Source: Tachypleus tridentatus
Lineage: Eukaryota; Arthropoda; Merostomata; Xiphosura; Limulidae
Length of the DNA: 64,000 bases
Assembly (NCBI RefSeq): GCF_004210375.1
Contig: NC_134828.1
Span: forward strand, 21,444,400-21,508,399
Direction: 5' to 3'
Part shown: positions 1 through 11,033 of the stretch, piece after piece
How the letters are laid out: each line of letters starts with the position of its first letter
Position numbering within the stretch: position 1 is the first letter of the stretch
Translations under genes and position numbers: made by a program
The notes under the pieces: model-generated
What the model was told of the DNA's origin: nothing
The model's database searches: none
Seen by the model: only the letters and a program-made list of their open reading frames with translations

Positions 1-604
1 TCCGTAGCTGCTTTTTGAAGGCACTCCATAATTATTTGACCATAAGAGTCAATTTCTGATTCGTTGTATGCTGTATGTTTAGTTTTTTCTGTTAGTATTC
101 TGTTTAACATTTTTTGAAATTCTTGCCAATTAGCCTTTGTGTTATCAAATTTATCCTGCCTACTAATTTTATCTTTATAGTGGGTGAGATCGAAGACATA
201 CCATATTGGGAAATGGTCGCTGTCAACATCTTTTCCCACATTAAAACTTATTAACTTTTGTCTCATATTGTAAGAGGTGAGACAGATGTCTAGAATATCA
301 TTAGAGTTTGTTGCATAGTTAGTATGAGAAGGTGTATTATGATTAATAAGAGAAATACTATTATTATCTATAAATTGTAATAGGTGTCTGCTATTGGAGT
401 CTGTAGAATTACATCCAAAGTTCTTGTGTTTTGAATTCAGATCACCTATTACTATTGTATTTTGATTGTGGGTAAATATGTTGTATATTAGATATATATC
501 TATACACTTATTTGGAGAACAGTATAATCCTGCTATCGTTATTTTCGAGTTGTTTTCTAAGAGAATAACAACCACTATATTTTCATTGTTGCTGTTCATT
601 GGGA
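1..604 (-). pseudogene. Jockey-like non-LTR retrotransposon, endonuclease (ORF2) fragment
   Basis: Read on the minus strand from about 604 down to base 1, an open frame encodes part of an APE-type endonuclease, the enzyme that nicks target DNA for target-primed reverse transcription. Visible motifs in order are IVIGDLNSKHKNFGC (the GDxNxKH block), NDILDICLTS, and the terminal DSDHFPI block typical of APE domains. A conserved-looking ANWQEFQKML linker follows. The frame runs off the left edge of the window, so any reverse transcriptase lies outside. The endonuclease N-terminus is missing: near 604 the frame is joined to an ORF1 piece, suggesting an internal deletion. The Jockey/CR1-group assignment rests on motif order and is inference; the retroelement identity itself is well supported. 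Confidence 0.85.
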
Positions 605-1793
605 TTTCAGTAACTGAAAGATGGTTGAGTGATGCACCTCACGGATTACTATAGTCTCAGGCTGTGGTTTTGTTCCTGGCAGGTGTATATTTATGTTTCC
701 AGGTTTGAAAGCATCCTTGGGCCCTTCTTTAAGAAGTTTATTTAGGTCAGCAGCTCCTTGACCTCGGACAAAGACACCGCCCCTAGATGGACGCTTAACG
801 TTTACTATTTTCACACCTGATTTACATCTGCGTATTTCCGCTACTAGCTGCCAGGAACGCCTTCGATAATTATAGAAAATTGGGGTGGTTTTGACTTAGG
901 TTGTGTAGTCTCATTTCGTATGGAATTTCTTCTTTTTCTTTTTGATATTACTAATGTGAAATCTTCGTTTTCATTTGTTTGTTCTGAATTATTTTCTAGA
1001 TTTGTTTCATTGTTTGTTTGTTAGTTTTTTTGGAATTTCGCACAAAGCGACTCGAGGGCTATCTGTGCTAGCCGTCCCTAATTTAGCAGTGTAAGACTAG
1101 AGGGAAGGCAGCTAGTCATCACCACCCACCGCCAACTCTTGGGCTACTCTTTTACCAACGAGTAGTGGGATTGACCGTCACATTATAACGCCCCCACGGC
1201 TGGGAGGGCGAGCATGTTTGGCGCGACCGGGATGCGAACCCGCGACCTTCAGATTACGAGTCGCATGCCTTAACACACTTGGCCATGCCGGGTCCTGTTT
1301 CATTGTTACCAACATCCAAGGGTTTGTTTGAGTTATTAACAACATTTGAATTAGTATTATCATTAGTGGAGGAAGGAATTGTAGGTATAAGAAATTTATT
1401 CTCCTTCATCTTCATTTCCACTAGAATTACTTAGTTTTACGATTTTTCTTTTTGGTTTTCTGTTTTTCCTTCCATTAGTTTCTTTATCGTATTCTATAGA
1501 AGTTAATTTAGCTTTGGTTACATTACACAGAGCCAATAACGGGGAGTTTTTATCTGTGCTAGAGATTAATTCCAGTTTTTTTTTTGCCACCAAACGAACT
1601 AGGCTTACCTAGTTTATTTTTTTGGCCACTAGAAGTTGATGTTCCATCTTTTTCAGGAGTCATCGTTGAGTTTCCAGACTTACTGGTCGGCATCGCTTTT
1701 TCTTTAGCGACCCGCACTTTCCTCGGCCTAGTTGGTTCTTTCTTTTATCCTTTTCCTTCAGCTGGTGCTTCTCTTTTAATGTAGGTATTTCTT
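605..1793 (-). pseudogene. Jockey-like ORF1 (gag-like) remnant, split by a SINE
   Basis: Minus-strand remnants of the nucleic-acid-binding ORF1 of the same retroelement. The 596-814 piece contains KRPSRGGVFVRGQGAADL, resembling the region before the CCHC knuckles in Jockey-type ORF1 proteins. The 1396-1790 piece is rich in Lys, Ser and Thr, as ORF1 N-termini often are. It shifts frame at an A-run near 1575-1585 (poly-T on the plus strand). A SINE at 1015-1295 interrupts the two pieces. The zinc knuckles and ORF1 C-terminus appear deleted where the remnant joins the endonuclease. It is nonfunctional as it stands. Confidence 0.6.
1015..1295 (-). mobile_element. tRNA-Thr-like SINE, full length, with target-site duplication
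   Basis: A complete copy of the window's dominant SINE. On the minus strand a tRNA-like head (box B GGTTCGAATCC-like, CGT in the anticodon position) is followed by a conserved ~190 bp body and a tail rich in CAAA units. It is flanked by the 12-bp direct repeat TGTTTCATTGTT at 1003-1014 and 1296-1307, a target-site duplication that marks retroposition into the Jockey-like element. The acceptor stem does not pair at its 3' side, so the head is not a working tRNA. Confidence 0.9.
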
Positions 1794-1960
1794 TTTATCT
1801 TGTGGGTGCAGTGGTTTGTCTTTGCTCAGGTAGGTGAATGTGATACTCGCACGTATATGAATACAAGTTTTTTCTATACCTTTTCTCTGTAAAGCCTGCG
1901 AACACACGTCTATCTGTCAGCTTACTCTCACCAAGAATCTCCTCATTGGTCTTTCATTGG

Positions 1961-2084
1961 TTTTTTTTTTGTTGAATTTCGCGCCAAGTTACTCGAGGGC
2001 TACCTGCGCTAGCTGTCCCTTGTTCTCAATCGTCAGGTTAGGGTAGAGAAAGAGATAAAAAAAAGGGAACTTGTCGACACCACC
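1961..2084 (-). mobile_element. SINE tail/body fragment cut by a mariner
   Basis: T-run, then the SINE 3' end (minus orientation) with GAATTTCGCGCCAAGTTACT and the adjoining body, decaying after about 2035. It ends at the TA that borders the mariner element starting at 2087. The rest of the SINE was not found beyond the mariner. Confidence 0.6.
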
Positions 2085-2086
2085 TA

Positions 2087-2992
2087 CGAGGTCTGTTAAA
2101 AAAATACGCGGACTGACGTCATAAAACAGATGTACTTTATTTAGAAGTTACAGGTCTGGGACCCCTTCAAAGTACTCTCCTCCCCAACGCACACACTTAT
2201 CCCAACGGTGTTTCCACTTGTTGAAACAGTCCTGGTACGCTTCTTTTGTAATGTCCTCCAGCTCCTTCGTCGTATTTGCCTTAATCTCGGGAATCGTCTC
2301 AAATCTTCTTCCTTTCAAGGGTCTTTTGGGTTTGGGGAACAAGAAAAAATCGCAAGGAGCAAGGTCAGGTGAGTAAGGTGGGTGGGAAAGAACAGTGATC
2401 GAGTGTTTGGCCAAAAACTCACGAGCTTTGAGAGCTGAATTTCGCAGCAATGCGGTGCATCTTCAATTTTTCGGTCAAAATCTCGTAACAAGATCCAACT
2501 GATATCCCACACTCTTCAGCAAGCTCCCTGACAGTCAGACGTCGATTTGCCCGCACCAGGGTGTTGATTTTGTCGACGTGTGGGTCGTCAGTTGACGTGG
2601 AAAGACGTCCAGGACGCTCATCATCTTCAATGGACTGTCGACCATCCTTAAAACGTTCATGCCACTTGAAACATGCCGTACACTTCATAGCAACATTACC
2701 GTAAGCCGTGTTAAGCATAGCAAAAGTTTCAGTCGCAGATTTTCCAAGTTTAACACAAAATTTCACAGCAAGTCGTTGCTCCTTCAGGTCATTCATTCTG
2801 AAATCCGCCAAACGAAAAAATCGCACTTCACTTAAAACCACGTAGCTAATATACAAATGAAGATATCTGCAATCGGGAAATGGCGTCGTAATCAGCTGAT
2901 CTGTGCAAACCTTGCGACACCAAGCGGATTCCTCTGGAACCAACTGGAGCCGCGCCATTCAAACAGTCCGCGTATTTTTTGAACAGCCCTCG
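2087..2992 (-). mobile_element. mariner element, internally deleted, with 29-bp TIRs and TA duplication
   Basis: The outer ends are 29-bp near-perfect inverted repeats: 2087-2115, and 2964-2992 whose complement begins CGAGGGCTGTTC. They are flanked by TA at 2085-2086 and 2993-2994, the expected Tc1/mariner target duplication. The element is 906 bp, against about 1.3 kb for full-length mariners. The missing sequence is the middle of the transposase. With both TIRs intact it could be a non-autonomous substrate if a related transposase exists. Confidence 0.93.
2145..2958 (-). pseudogene. mariner transposase with deleted catalytic core
   Basis: The minus-strand N-terminal part (2419-2958) has the helix-turn-helix region typical of mariners of the GVQW3/SETMAR-like type: KFCVKLGKSATETFAML, FKWHERFKDGRQSIEDD, PGRLSTSTDD, and a second helix segment RRLTVRELAEECGISVGS. 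It breaks near KLKMHRIAAKF. The C-terminal part (2148-2450) resumes in another frame with LKAREFLAKHSITVL, the HPPYSPDLAPCDFFLF block holding the third catalytic Asp, and a GEYFEG-type end. The first two Asp residues of the catalytic triad are absent, so it cannot catalyse transposition. Confidence 0.92.
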
Positions 2993-2999
2993 TATTTCT

Positions 3000-4095
3000 A
3001 AATTTTTAGTCTACTCTAATAGAGCAATGGTCTATGTTTGTCACTCTTTTAACGCACCCAAAACCGCGACATTAATAACTAATACATCTTAAAAATCATT
3101 CCATAATACTAGCATGTTTTATTATTTTTTATATCATCATTATGTTTAATACATTAAAGCAAGTGTAATGCTCAAAGGTTTTTAAGTTGTCTCTTTACAG
3201 AAATGATAAAGATATAAAAAATAAAAAAACAGTATCTAAAATAGCATTTAAAACACGCGTGATTTAATTTTGAAGAGTGACCAAGAGCGCCCTCTAATGT
3301 CGCCAATACCATAGATAAGAATCGTAAGCGACGATCGCCAAGGAAACGTGAGAAATATTTCCCGCCATCCTTCTTATATGGGGGTGGAAACAATAAATGT
3401 AGTTTTATCCATTTTACAATCCGACGATTTCTCATAAAGGCTTATGCCGCAAACAAAACTATAAAGGTAGGCTTAATATGTATTCTCTGAGAAAACTGCT
3501 TTTTGTCAGATTATCGATTCTCACAAAACGTAAACTTGTCTTGTTTATTGCATTAAAACTCGCTTTAGAAAACAAAACATATACAATTTATCTGGCTATG
3601 GATTTACGGATATTTGAAAATCTTGAAGAATTATAATATTTAAGCAATTTTTCCACTCAGGAAGTGATTTATAAAATCGATTAGCAACTAGAACGTAACT
3701 TGCTATCCACCTTTTAAGACAGTTTGGCGTCTTTGCACACAACACCTACACCTTAATATGAAGTAAAAAGAGTGACTGTGAGTAAGGTTTGCCAAAATAA
3801 CACAAGTAGAGCGAATAAGAAAAGTGAAAAAATAAAAAGCAACAGACAACAAAGACGGACTGTGTTTGGGTGGTTAAAACTTTAATTTAAAATAAAAACA
3901 ACAGAAAATACATTTTTATATTTCACTACTTTAGCTTAAACTGCATCATTCTTTCACACTAGTTTTAAAGACATTTTCTGTAGACAGTACGAATATATTA
4001 ATATTGTGATACGTTATACCACGATATGGGATACAAAGAATAAAGGAAAGAATTTTTAAAATGCTATCTACGACAAATTTTTATGATTTAATTGG
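3000..4095. other. no gene seen
   Basis: AT-rich single-copy-looking sequence without a recognisable coding region, RNA gene or repeat. Short open frames here have no family features. Confidence 0.5.
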
Positions 4096-4550
4096 GATTT
4101 GAATGCTAGAGTCCCCTAGCGGAACAGCTGTATATCTATGGACTTATAACGCTTAAAATCAGCAGTTCGATTCCACGCGGTTGACACAACAAACAACCCA
4201 CCGCGGCTTTGATCTAAAATAGACAAAAGCAACAACAACATGAATGATGGAATTTTATCACCGTTAGAGGGGGGGGATTTGTTGGTTTTGTTTCTCGAAT
4301 TTCGCGCATTAGGGACGGCTAGCATAGATAGCCGTCCCTAATTTAGTAGTGTAAGACTAGAGAGAAGGCAGCTAGTCATCGCCAACTCTTGGGCCATGCC
4401 GGTTCAGAGGGTGGGAGACGGTGTGCTTGTGTTTTTCTTACAACAAAGCCATATCGGGCTATCTGCTGTGTTCACCAAAGCGAATCGAACCCTTGATTTT
4501 AGCGTTGTAAATCCGTAGACTTACTGCTATTCCAGCGGACGTCAAGGGCG
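4096..4550. repeat. tRNA-like relics and a rearranged SINE with hairpin
   Basis: Three relics are adjacent. At 4096-4225 (+) is a tRNA-like head with GACTTATAACGC in the anticodon arm and GTTCGATTCC as box B. At 4281-4403 (-) is a shortened SINE whose body jumps directly to the GCCATGCCGG end. Inside it, ATTAGGGACGGCT and AGCCGTCCCTAAT form a 13-bp inverted repeat at about 4309-4343. At 4430-4545 (-) is another tRNA-like head. Confidence 0.6.
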
Positions 4551-4967
4551 GGATACAAAAAGAGAAAACATTTGATATTTAGAATTTATCGATGTGGTTC
4601 CGTTTTACAGTTTTCATGGAATTAAACTTGGTTTGTCTCCTACTTATTTTTATCCAACTTATACAAATAATTAATAAGCTGTTTTGCCACAGTAAGATTG
4701 TCATAAATTACGTTTATACAAATATTTTACAACTTCGATAAATCGCGCCTTTAGTGATTTACCCAATACCATTCGGGTGCCCTCAATATTAAAACAAAAC
4801 ACACACACATTTGTCTGAGTTAATTTGAGTGAACCATTTCTAGCCTTTTTTCTTATTGTTTCTCCGAATTTCTTCGCGTGTTATCTTGCATTACAACAGA
4901 ATATCAAAACAAAATAAAAATCTGACTTGTTTTACATTAAAAAATTCTTACACAGAAAGGGTTAAAG

Positions 4968-5237
4968 GTTTGTTTGTTTTTGAATTTCGCGCAAAACTAC
5001 ATGAGGGCTATCTGCGCTAGTCGTCCCTTATTTAGCAGTGCAAGACTAGAGGGAAGGCAGCTAGTCATCACCACCCACCGCCAACTCTTGGGCTACTCTT
5101 TTACCAACGAATAGTGGGATTGATCGTTATATTACAACGCCCTACGGGTGAATGGGCGAGCACGTTTTGTGGGGCCGGGGATTCGAACCCGCGACCCCCA
5201 AATTACGAATCGAATGCCTTAACCTCCCTGGCCATGA
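4968..5237 (-). mobile_element. tRNA-Thr-like SINE, nearly full length
   Basis: CAAA-type tail, body and tRNA head in minus orientation. The last bases of the head (GCCCGGC on the element strand) are replaced by unrelated sequence after GGCCAT, so the 5' end is slightly truncated or diverged. Confidence 0.85.
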
Positions 5238-5384
5238 TAACAAAGTAACTTAAAACGGCTAGCTCATTACTTGGGACCTGCAGAAAACAGAGGTCAGCGT
5301 TTAGAATGTTTTGCTTTCTGGTTTTATATATAATAGTAGCACAAGAGTTTACAAGTGACGTCAGTAAAGTATTTTCTGGTTTCG

Positions 5385-5500
5385 TGGCCCCCTAAGGGTT
5401 GAGCGATAAGTCTGTAGACTTATAACGCTAAAAACCCGGTTTCAATATCCAGGGTGAGCACAGCTTAGGTAGATCATTGCGTAGAGTTGGATTTAAGAAC
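5385..5500 (+). repeat. tRNA-like SINE head, second family
   Basis: GTCTGTAGACTTATAACGCT followed by a degenerate box B, AGGGTGAGCACAG and GATCATTGCG. This matches the second, shorter tRNA-derived family also seen at 45836 and 55150. Decayed. Confidence 0.5.
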
Positions 5501-7084
5501 AAATGAACCGTTTTCGTCAATCACTCCACGAAAATAGCATTTTTTTATTTACTTTACTTGTTTAGTTTATTTACTTTCTTAATATCTTTCTCGCGCCAAG
5601 AGACGCACGATCCAGGTGTGCCATTTTAATTTTTTAAGTGTTAGACAAAACATATAAGTACAATGTTTAACATTTCTAAATATATTCAAACCGTATCTTG
5701 TGGAATCCCAATATCTCAAAAACGTGCTCTGCACTGTGAAAATACGAATGAGTTATAGATAAACCTATTCAGCTACTAAAAAATAAAATAGCCTTCTTCC
5801 TCTAGTCTATCAGTTCAACATTTTACACGATACGCACAAAAATTTTATAAAGTAAAAAAATCATGAAATGGATCTGAATGTTACTCAAACCCACATAAAG
5901 TTTTTTGTTTATTGCAAACTGGAGTTTTCTGCGAAACAAAACATAAATGCTACCACTATTTATCCAGGATCACACACCCGTGGCCATGCCGGGCCGGGGT
6001 TAAAGGAAAATAGAAGTTGTCATGTAAAGATACACACAGACTGAATCAAGCAGGTCACGAATAGAATCTTCGAGAACAGCTTTCAACAATCTTTTGCCGT
6101 TTTTTTGCGTCAGTGAAAAAAGAAACAAAAAACATTGTAAGGAAAAGAGAGATACGTGGTCAACGCTTCGGCAAAATGGCTACAAACGTTCTCGATGTTT
6201 AGTAGTTTTTAAACGAGACGGTGTTTTAAATTTCTAATTTTATCATACAGCAGAGCATGTTTATGTATATAGGTATGCTCTCCTTTAGAGTAAAGCTGCT
6301 TTGGGATGTTTGTTGTATTTGTAACCTTATCATTGCCCACGAGGTGAAACCTAGGAGATCAATACTACATTACGTATTTTGAAATTGAAAGAACACAAAT
6401 AAAGATAAATTCGTATTGTATCAATTGTGTATTTTTACCATGAATTATGATAGCTACTGCTACAAGACGAGATTTTTTTCTTCTTCTTCTGAAACTCGCA
6501 AGGTTTATTTATTTATGTTTTTCTCAAACAGAAATAGGTTTAACTTACTTCGATTACTGGAAGAAAGACAATATATAATACTAGATGGCGCGCGCGTACA
6601 AAGAAGACACAGGGTTGAGGGGGGACAGACTCGCGCGCAGCTTCTCTTATTTCTCACTCCTTGGGGGGCAGTAGGGTACACGAAAAGTTTGGTGACCGCT
6701 GGTCCAGTAATTGACCATTTCTTAAAGGACACGCTCAAACTTTGATCAAATATTGTACCCAATAGTGGCACAGCGGAAAAGTTTATGGACTTACAACGCT
6801 AGAAACCGAGTTTGTCGAGTGTTTCATCTGAACAAATTTTCTTTATCCTAAACATTTATCTGTAGGTAATGTTCCATTTCAGTGCCAACAGGAAAACAGT
6901 CTTAATAGGGAAGGTACTATGGCATCGAAAAAGTTGATTGGTTAGTACAGTAATTAATGGTAAATTTGATTGTTTTGGGAAAAGTGTTTTCATATAAAAT
7001 AAATACTTTAAGTGATTAAAGACTGGACATCCAAATGAAAAATATGTCATCTATTAATGCTTTCTTGCATGAAGTTTTACAGGG
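5501..7084. other. no gene seen; small tRNA-like relic
   Basis: AT-rich sequence. A short SINE-end fragment (GGCCATGCCGGGCC) lies near 5982-5997 and a tRNA-like relic at 6762-6830 (GGACTTACAACGCTAGAAAC). A GC-alternating patch occurs near 6587-6640. Open frames at 6416-6771 on both strands show no recognisable protein features. Confidence 0.5.
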
Positions 7085-7965
7085 CTTAATTGTAAAACGT
7101 CACTCGGAACAAAATCATATTAAATGTCATTTGGAGCTGGATCTCACTAAACGTCACTCGGAACTAAATCATATTAAATTTCATTCGGAACAAGATCTCA
7201 CTAAACGTCACTCGGAACTAAATCATATTAAAAAGTCATTTGGAGCTAGATCTCACTAAACGTCACTCGGAACTAAATCATATTAAATTTCATTCGGAAC
7301 AAGACCTCACTAAACGTCACTCGATACTAAATCATATTAAATTTCATTTGGAACTAGACCTCACTAAACGTTACTTGGAATTAAATCATGTTAAGTGTCA
7401 TTCGGAACTGGATCTCACTAAACGTCACTCGGAACTAAATCATATTAAAAAGTCATTTGGAGCTAGATCTCACTAAACGTCACTCGGAACTAAATCATAT
7501 TAAATTTCATTCGGAACAAGACCTCACTAAACGTTACTTGGAACTAAATCATGTTAAGTGTCATTCGGAACTGGATCTCACTAAACGTCACTCGGAACTA
7601 AATCATATTAAATGTTACTCGGAACCAGATCTCACTAAACGTCACTCGGAACTAAATCATATTAAATGTCATTCGGAACTAGATCTCACTAAACGTCACT
7701 CGGAACTAAATCATATTAAAAAGTCATTCGGAACAAGACCTCACTAAACGTCACTCGATACTAAATCATATCAAATTTCATTTGGAACTAGACCTCACTA
7801 AACGTTACTTGGAACTAAATCATGTTAAGTGTCATTCGGAACTGGATCTCACTAAACGTCACTCGGAACTAAATCATATTAAATGTTACTCGGAACCAGA
7901 TCTCACTAAACGTCAGTCGGAACTAAATCATATTAAATGTCATTCGGAACTAGATCTCACAAACC
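7085..7965 (+). repeat. 54-bp minisatellite
   Basis: About 16 copies of a ~54-bp unit made of two similar halves (ACGTCACTCGGAACTAAATC and TGTCATTCGGAACTAGATC types). Because 54 is divisible by three, units read as LTKRHSELNHIKCHSELD. Units containing an extra A (AAAAAGTCATTTGG) shift the frame each time, so the reading is broken into four open frames. This argues against a real protein. Confidence 0.9.
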
Positions 7966-8039
7966 TATTGCATATCCTTGTGCTTCATTACTTAAACTTA
8001 CTCATATATTGTGATTTAAGTAACTTCCGCAGGTTGTCC

Positions 8040-9670
8040 ACAAATGTTGTTAATGTTGATGATGAAAGTCCAAAATTTACAGAATGACTATTAGCACACC
8101 GGATATGTTAATGTTGATGATGAAAGTCCAAGATTTACAGAATGACTATTAGCACACCGGATATGTTAATGTTGATGATGATTGTCCAACATTTACAGAA
8201 TGACTATTAGCACACCGAATATGTTAATGTTGATGATGAAAGTCCAAGATTTACAGAATGACTATTAGCACACCGGATATGTTAATGTTGATGATGATTG
8301 TCCAAGATTTACAGAATGACTATTAGCACACCGAATATGTTAATGTTGATGATGAAAGTCCAAGATTTACAGAATGGCTATTAGCACACCGGATATGTTA
8401 ATGTTGATGATGATTGTCCAAGATTTAGAGAATGACTATTAGCACACCGAATATGTTAATGTTGATGATGAAAGTCCAAGATTTACAGAATGGCTATTAG
8501 CACACCGGATATGTTAATGTTTACGATGATTGTCCAAGATTTACAGAATGACTATTAGCACACCGGATATGTTAATGTTGATGATGATTGTCCAAGATTT
8601 ACAGAATGACTATTAGCACACCGAATATGTTAATGTTTACGATGATTGTCCAAGATTTACAGAATGACTATTAGCACACCGGATATGTTAATGTTTACGA
8701 TGATTGTCCAAGATTTACAGAATGACTATTAGCACACCGGATATGTTAATGTTTACGATGATTGTCCAAGATTTACAGAATGACTATTAGCACACCGGTT
8801 ATGTTAATGTTTACGATGATTGTCCAAGATTTACAGAATGGCTATTAGCACACCGGATATGTTAATGTTTACGATGATTGTCCAAGATTTACAGAATGAC
8901 TATTAGCACACCGGTTATGTTAATGTTTACGATGATTGTCCAAGATTTACAGAATGATTATTAGCACACCGGATATGTTAATGTTTACGATGATTGTCCA
9001 AGATTTACAGAATGACTATTAGCACACCGGTTATGTTAATGTTTACGATGATTGTCCAAGATTTACAGAATGGCTATTAGCACACCGGATATGTTAATGT
9101 TTACGATGATTGTCCAAGATTTACAGAATGACTATTAGCACACCGGTTATGTTAATGTTTACGATGATTGTCCAAGATTTACAGAATGATTATTAGCACA
9201 CCGGATATGTTAATGTTTACGATGATTGTCCAAGATTTACAGAATGACTATTAGCACACCGGATATGTTAATGTTTACGATGATTGTCCAAAATTTACAG
9301 AATGACTATTAGCACACCGGATATGTTAATGTTGATGATGAAAGTCCAAGATTTACAGAATGACTATTAGCACACCGGTTATGTTAATGTATACGATGAT
9401 TGTCCAAGATTTACAGAATGACTATTAGCACACCGGATATGTTAATGTTTACGATGATTGTCCAAGATTTACAGAATGACTATTAGCACACCGGATATGT
9501 TAATGTTTACGATGATTGTCCAAAATTTACAGAATGACTATTAGCACACCGTATATGTTAATGTTTACGATGAATGTCCAAGAATGTTCAAGAATGACCA
9601 TTATCTCACCGACTATCCCAATGTCGATGATGAATGTCCATAAGTGACAGAACGACCAATACTTCACCGG
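8040..9670 (+). repeat. 58-bp minisatellite
   Basis: About 26 copies of a 58-bp unit with GTTAATGTTTACGATGATTG or the variant GTTGATGATGAAAG, then TCCAAGATTTACAGAATGAC and TATTAGCACACCGGATAT. Variants alternate in runs, indicating local duplication of multi-unit blocks. The last copies (9590-9670, and again near 9780-9850) are strongly diverged. Confidence 0.93.
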
Positions 9671-9950
9671 ATATGCCAATATTGGCGATGAATGTTCATT
9701 AATTAAATTTGTAATGTGGAATATTTTTATTCAAGTTCCTTTACTTTCACTATTTCCCTAACGATCAAATAATTAATGACAACATGACCATTATTTCACC
9801 GGATATGCCAATATTGGCGATGAATATCCATAAATGACAAAATTACCATTATTTCTGTGAAGAGCCAGCCTCGATGCATGACAATAGTAATATACCTCAG
9901 AACGGCTGGTACGGTTATTTACACTTTTATAGCACGTGTACTGAGGTATG

Positions 9951-10022
9951 GCCCGACATGGCTAGGGGAATGAAGTCGTTCGACTCGTAATCTCAGGTTC
10001 TCGGGTTCGAATCCCCGCCGCA
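9951..10022 (+). mobile_element. SINE tRNA-like head only
   Basis: GCCCGACATGGC start, CGACTCGTAATCTCAGG anticodon arm and CGGGTTCGAATCCCCG T-arm, then an A-run. The body is absent. The 3' acceptor strand does not pair, so it is not called as a tRNA gene. Confidence 0.7.
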
Positions 10023-10034
10023 AAAAAAAACAGT

Positions 10035-10945
10035 TATTTAACTTAAAGTGTAATTAGAAATACTTTTACCTTACGTAAAGTGTTATTAGAAATACTCTTA
10101 TCTTCCGTAAAGGGTAATTAGAAATATACTTTTACCTTACGTAAAGTGTTATTAGAAATACTTTTACCCACGTAAAGTGTAATTAGAAATACTCTTGCCT
10201 TAGGTAAAGTGTAATTAGAAATTATATTACCCACGTAAAGTGTAATTGGAAATACTCTTACCTTAGGTAAAGTATAATTAGAAATACTCTTACCTTGGGT
10301 AAAGTATAATTAGAAATTATCTTACCCACGTAAAGTGTAATTAGAAATACTCTTGCCTTACGTAAAGTGTTATTAGAAATACTCTTACCTTACGTAAAGT
10401 GTTATTAGAAATACTCTTACCTTAGGTAAAGTGTAATTAGAAATTATCTTACCCACGTAAAGTGTAATTAGAAATACTCTTACCTTAGGTAAAGTGTAAT
10501 TAGAAATTAACTTACCCACGTAAAGTGTAATTAGAAATACTCTTGCCTTAGGTAAAGTGTAATTAGAAATTATCTTACCCACGTAAAGTGTAATTAGAAA
10601 TACTCTTGCCTTACGTAAAGTGTTATTAGAAATACTCTTATCTTACATAAAGTGTTATTAGAAATACTCTTACCTTAGGTAAAGTGTAATTAGAAATTAT
10701 CTTACCCACGTAAAGTGTAATTAGAAATTATCTTACCCACGTAAAGTGTAATTAGAAATACTCTTACCTTAGGTAAAGTGTAATTAGAAATTAACTTACC
10801 CACGTAAAGTGTAATTAGAAATACTCTTGCCTTAGGTAAAGTGTAATTAGAAATTATCTTACCCACGTAAAGTGTAATTAGAAATACTCTTACCCACGTA
10901 AACTGTAATTAGAAATACTCTTACCTTAGGTAAAGTGTAATTAGA
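10035..10945 (+). repeat. ~32-bp minisatellite
   Basis: Roughly 28 copies of a 31-33 bp unit built on GTAAAGTGTAATTAGAAATA, alternating CTCTTACCTTAG and TTATCTTACCCAC halves. Dimeric higher-order structure is visible in the middle. It is followed at 10968-11033 by a 65-bp segment very similar to 9715-9780. Confidence 0.92.
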
Positions 10946-11033
10946 AATATTATTATTTAAACTGATAATGTGGAATATGTTTTATTCAAGTTCCGTTACT
11001 TTCATCATTTCTGTACCAATTAAATAATTATAA

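Noticed and set aside
7035..8087. Plus-strand frames of LTKRHSELNHIK repeats as a repeat protein gene
   Set aside because: Frame shifts recur with every AAAAAGTCATTTGG unit, so no continuous protein exists.
8040..9670. CRISPR-like regular repeats
   Set aside because: Units are head-to-tail without unique spacers, and the genome is eukaryotic.
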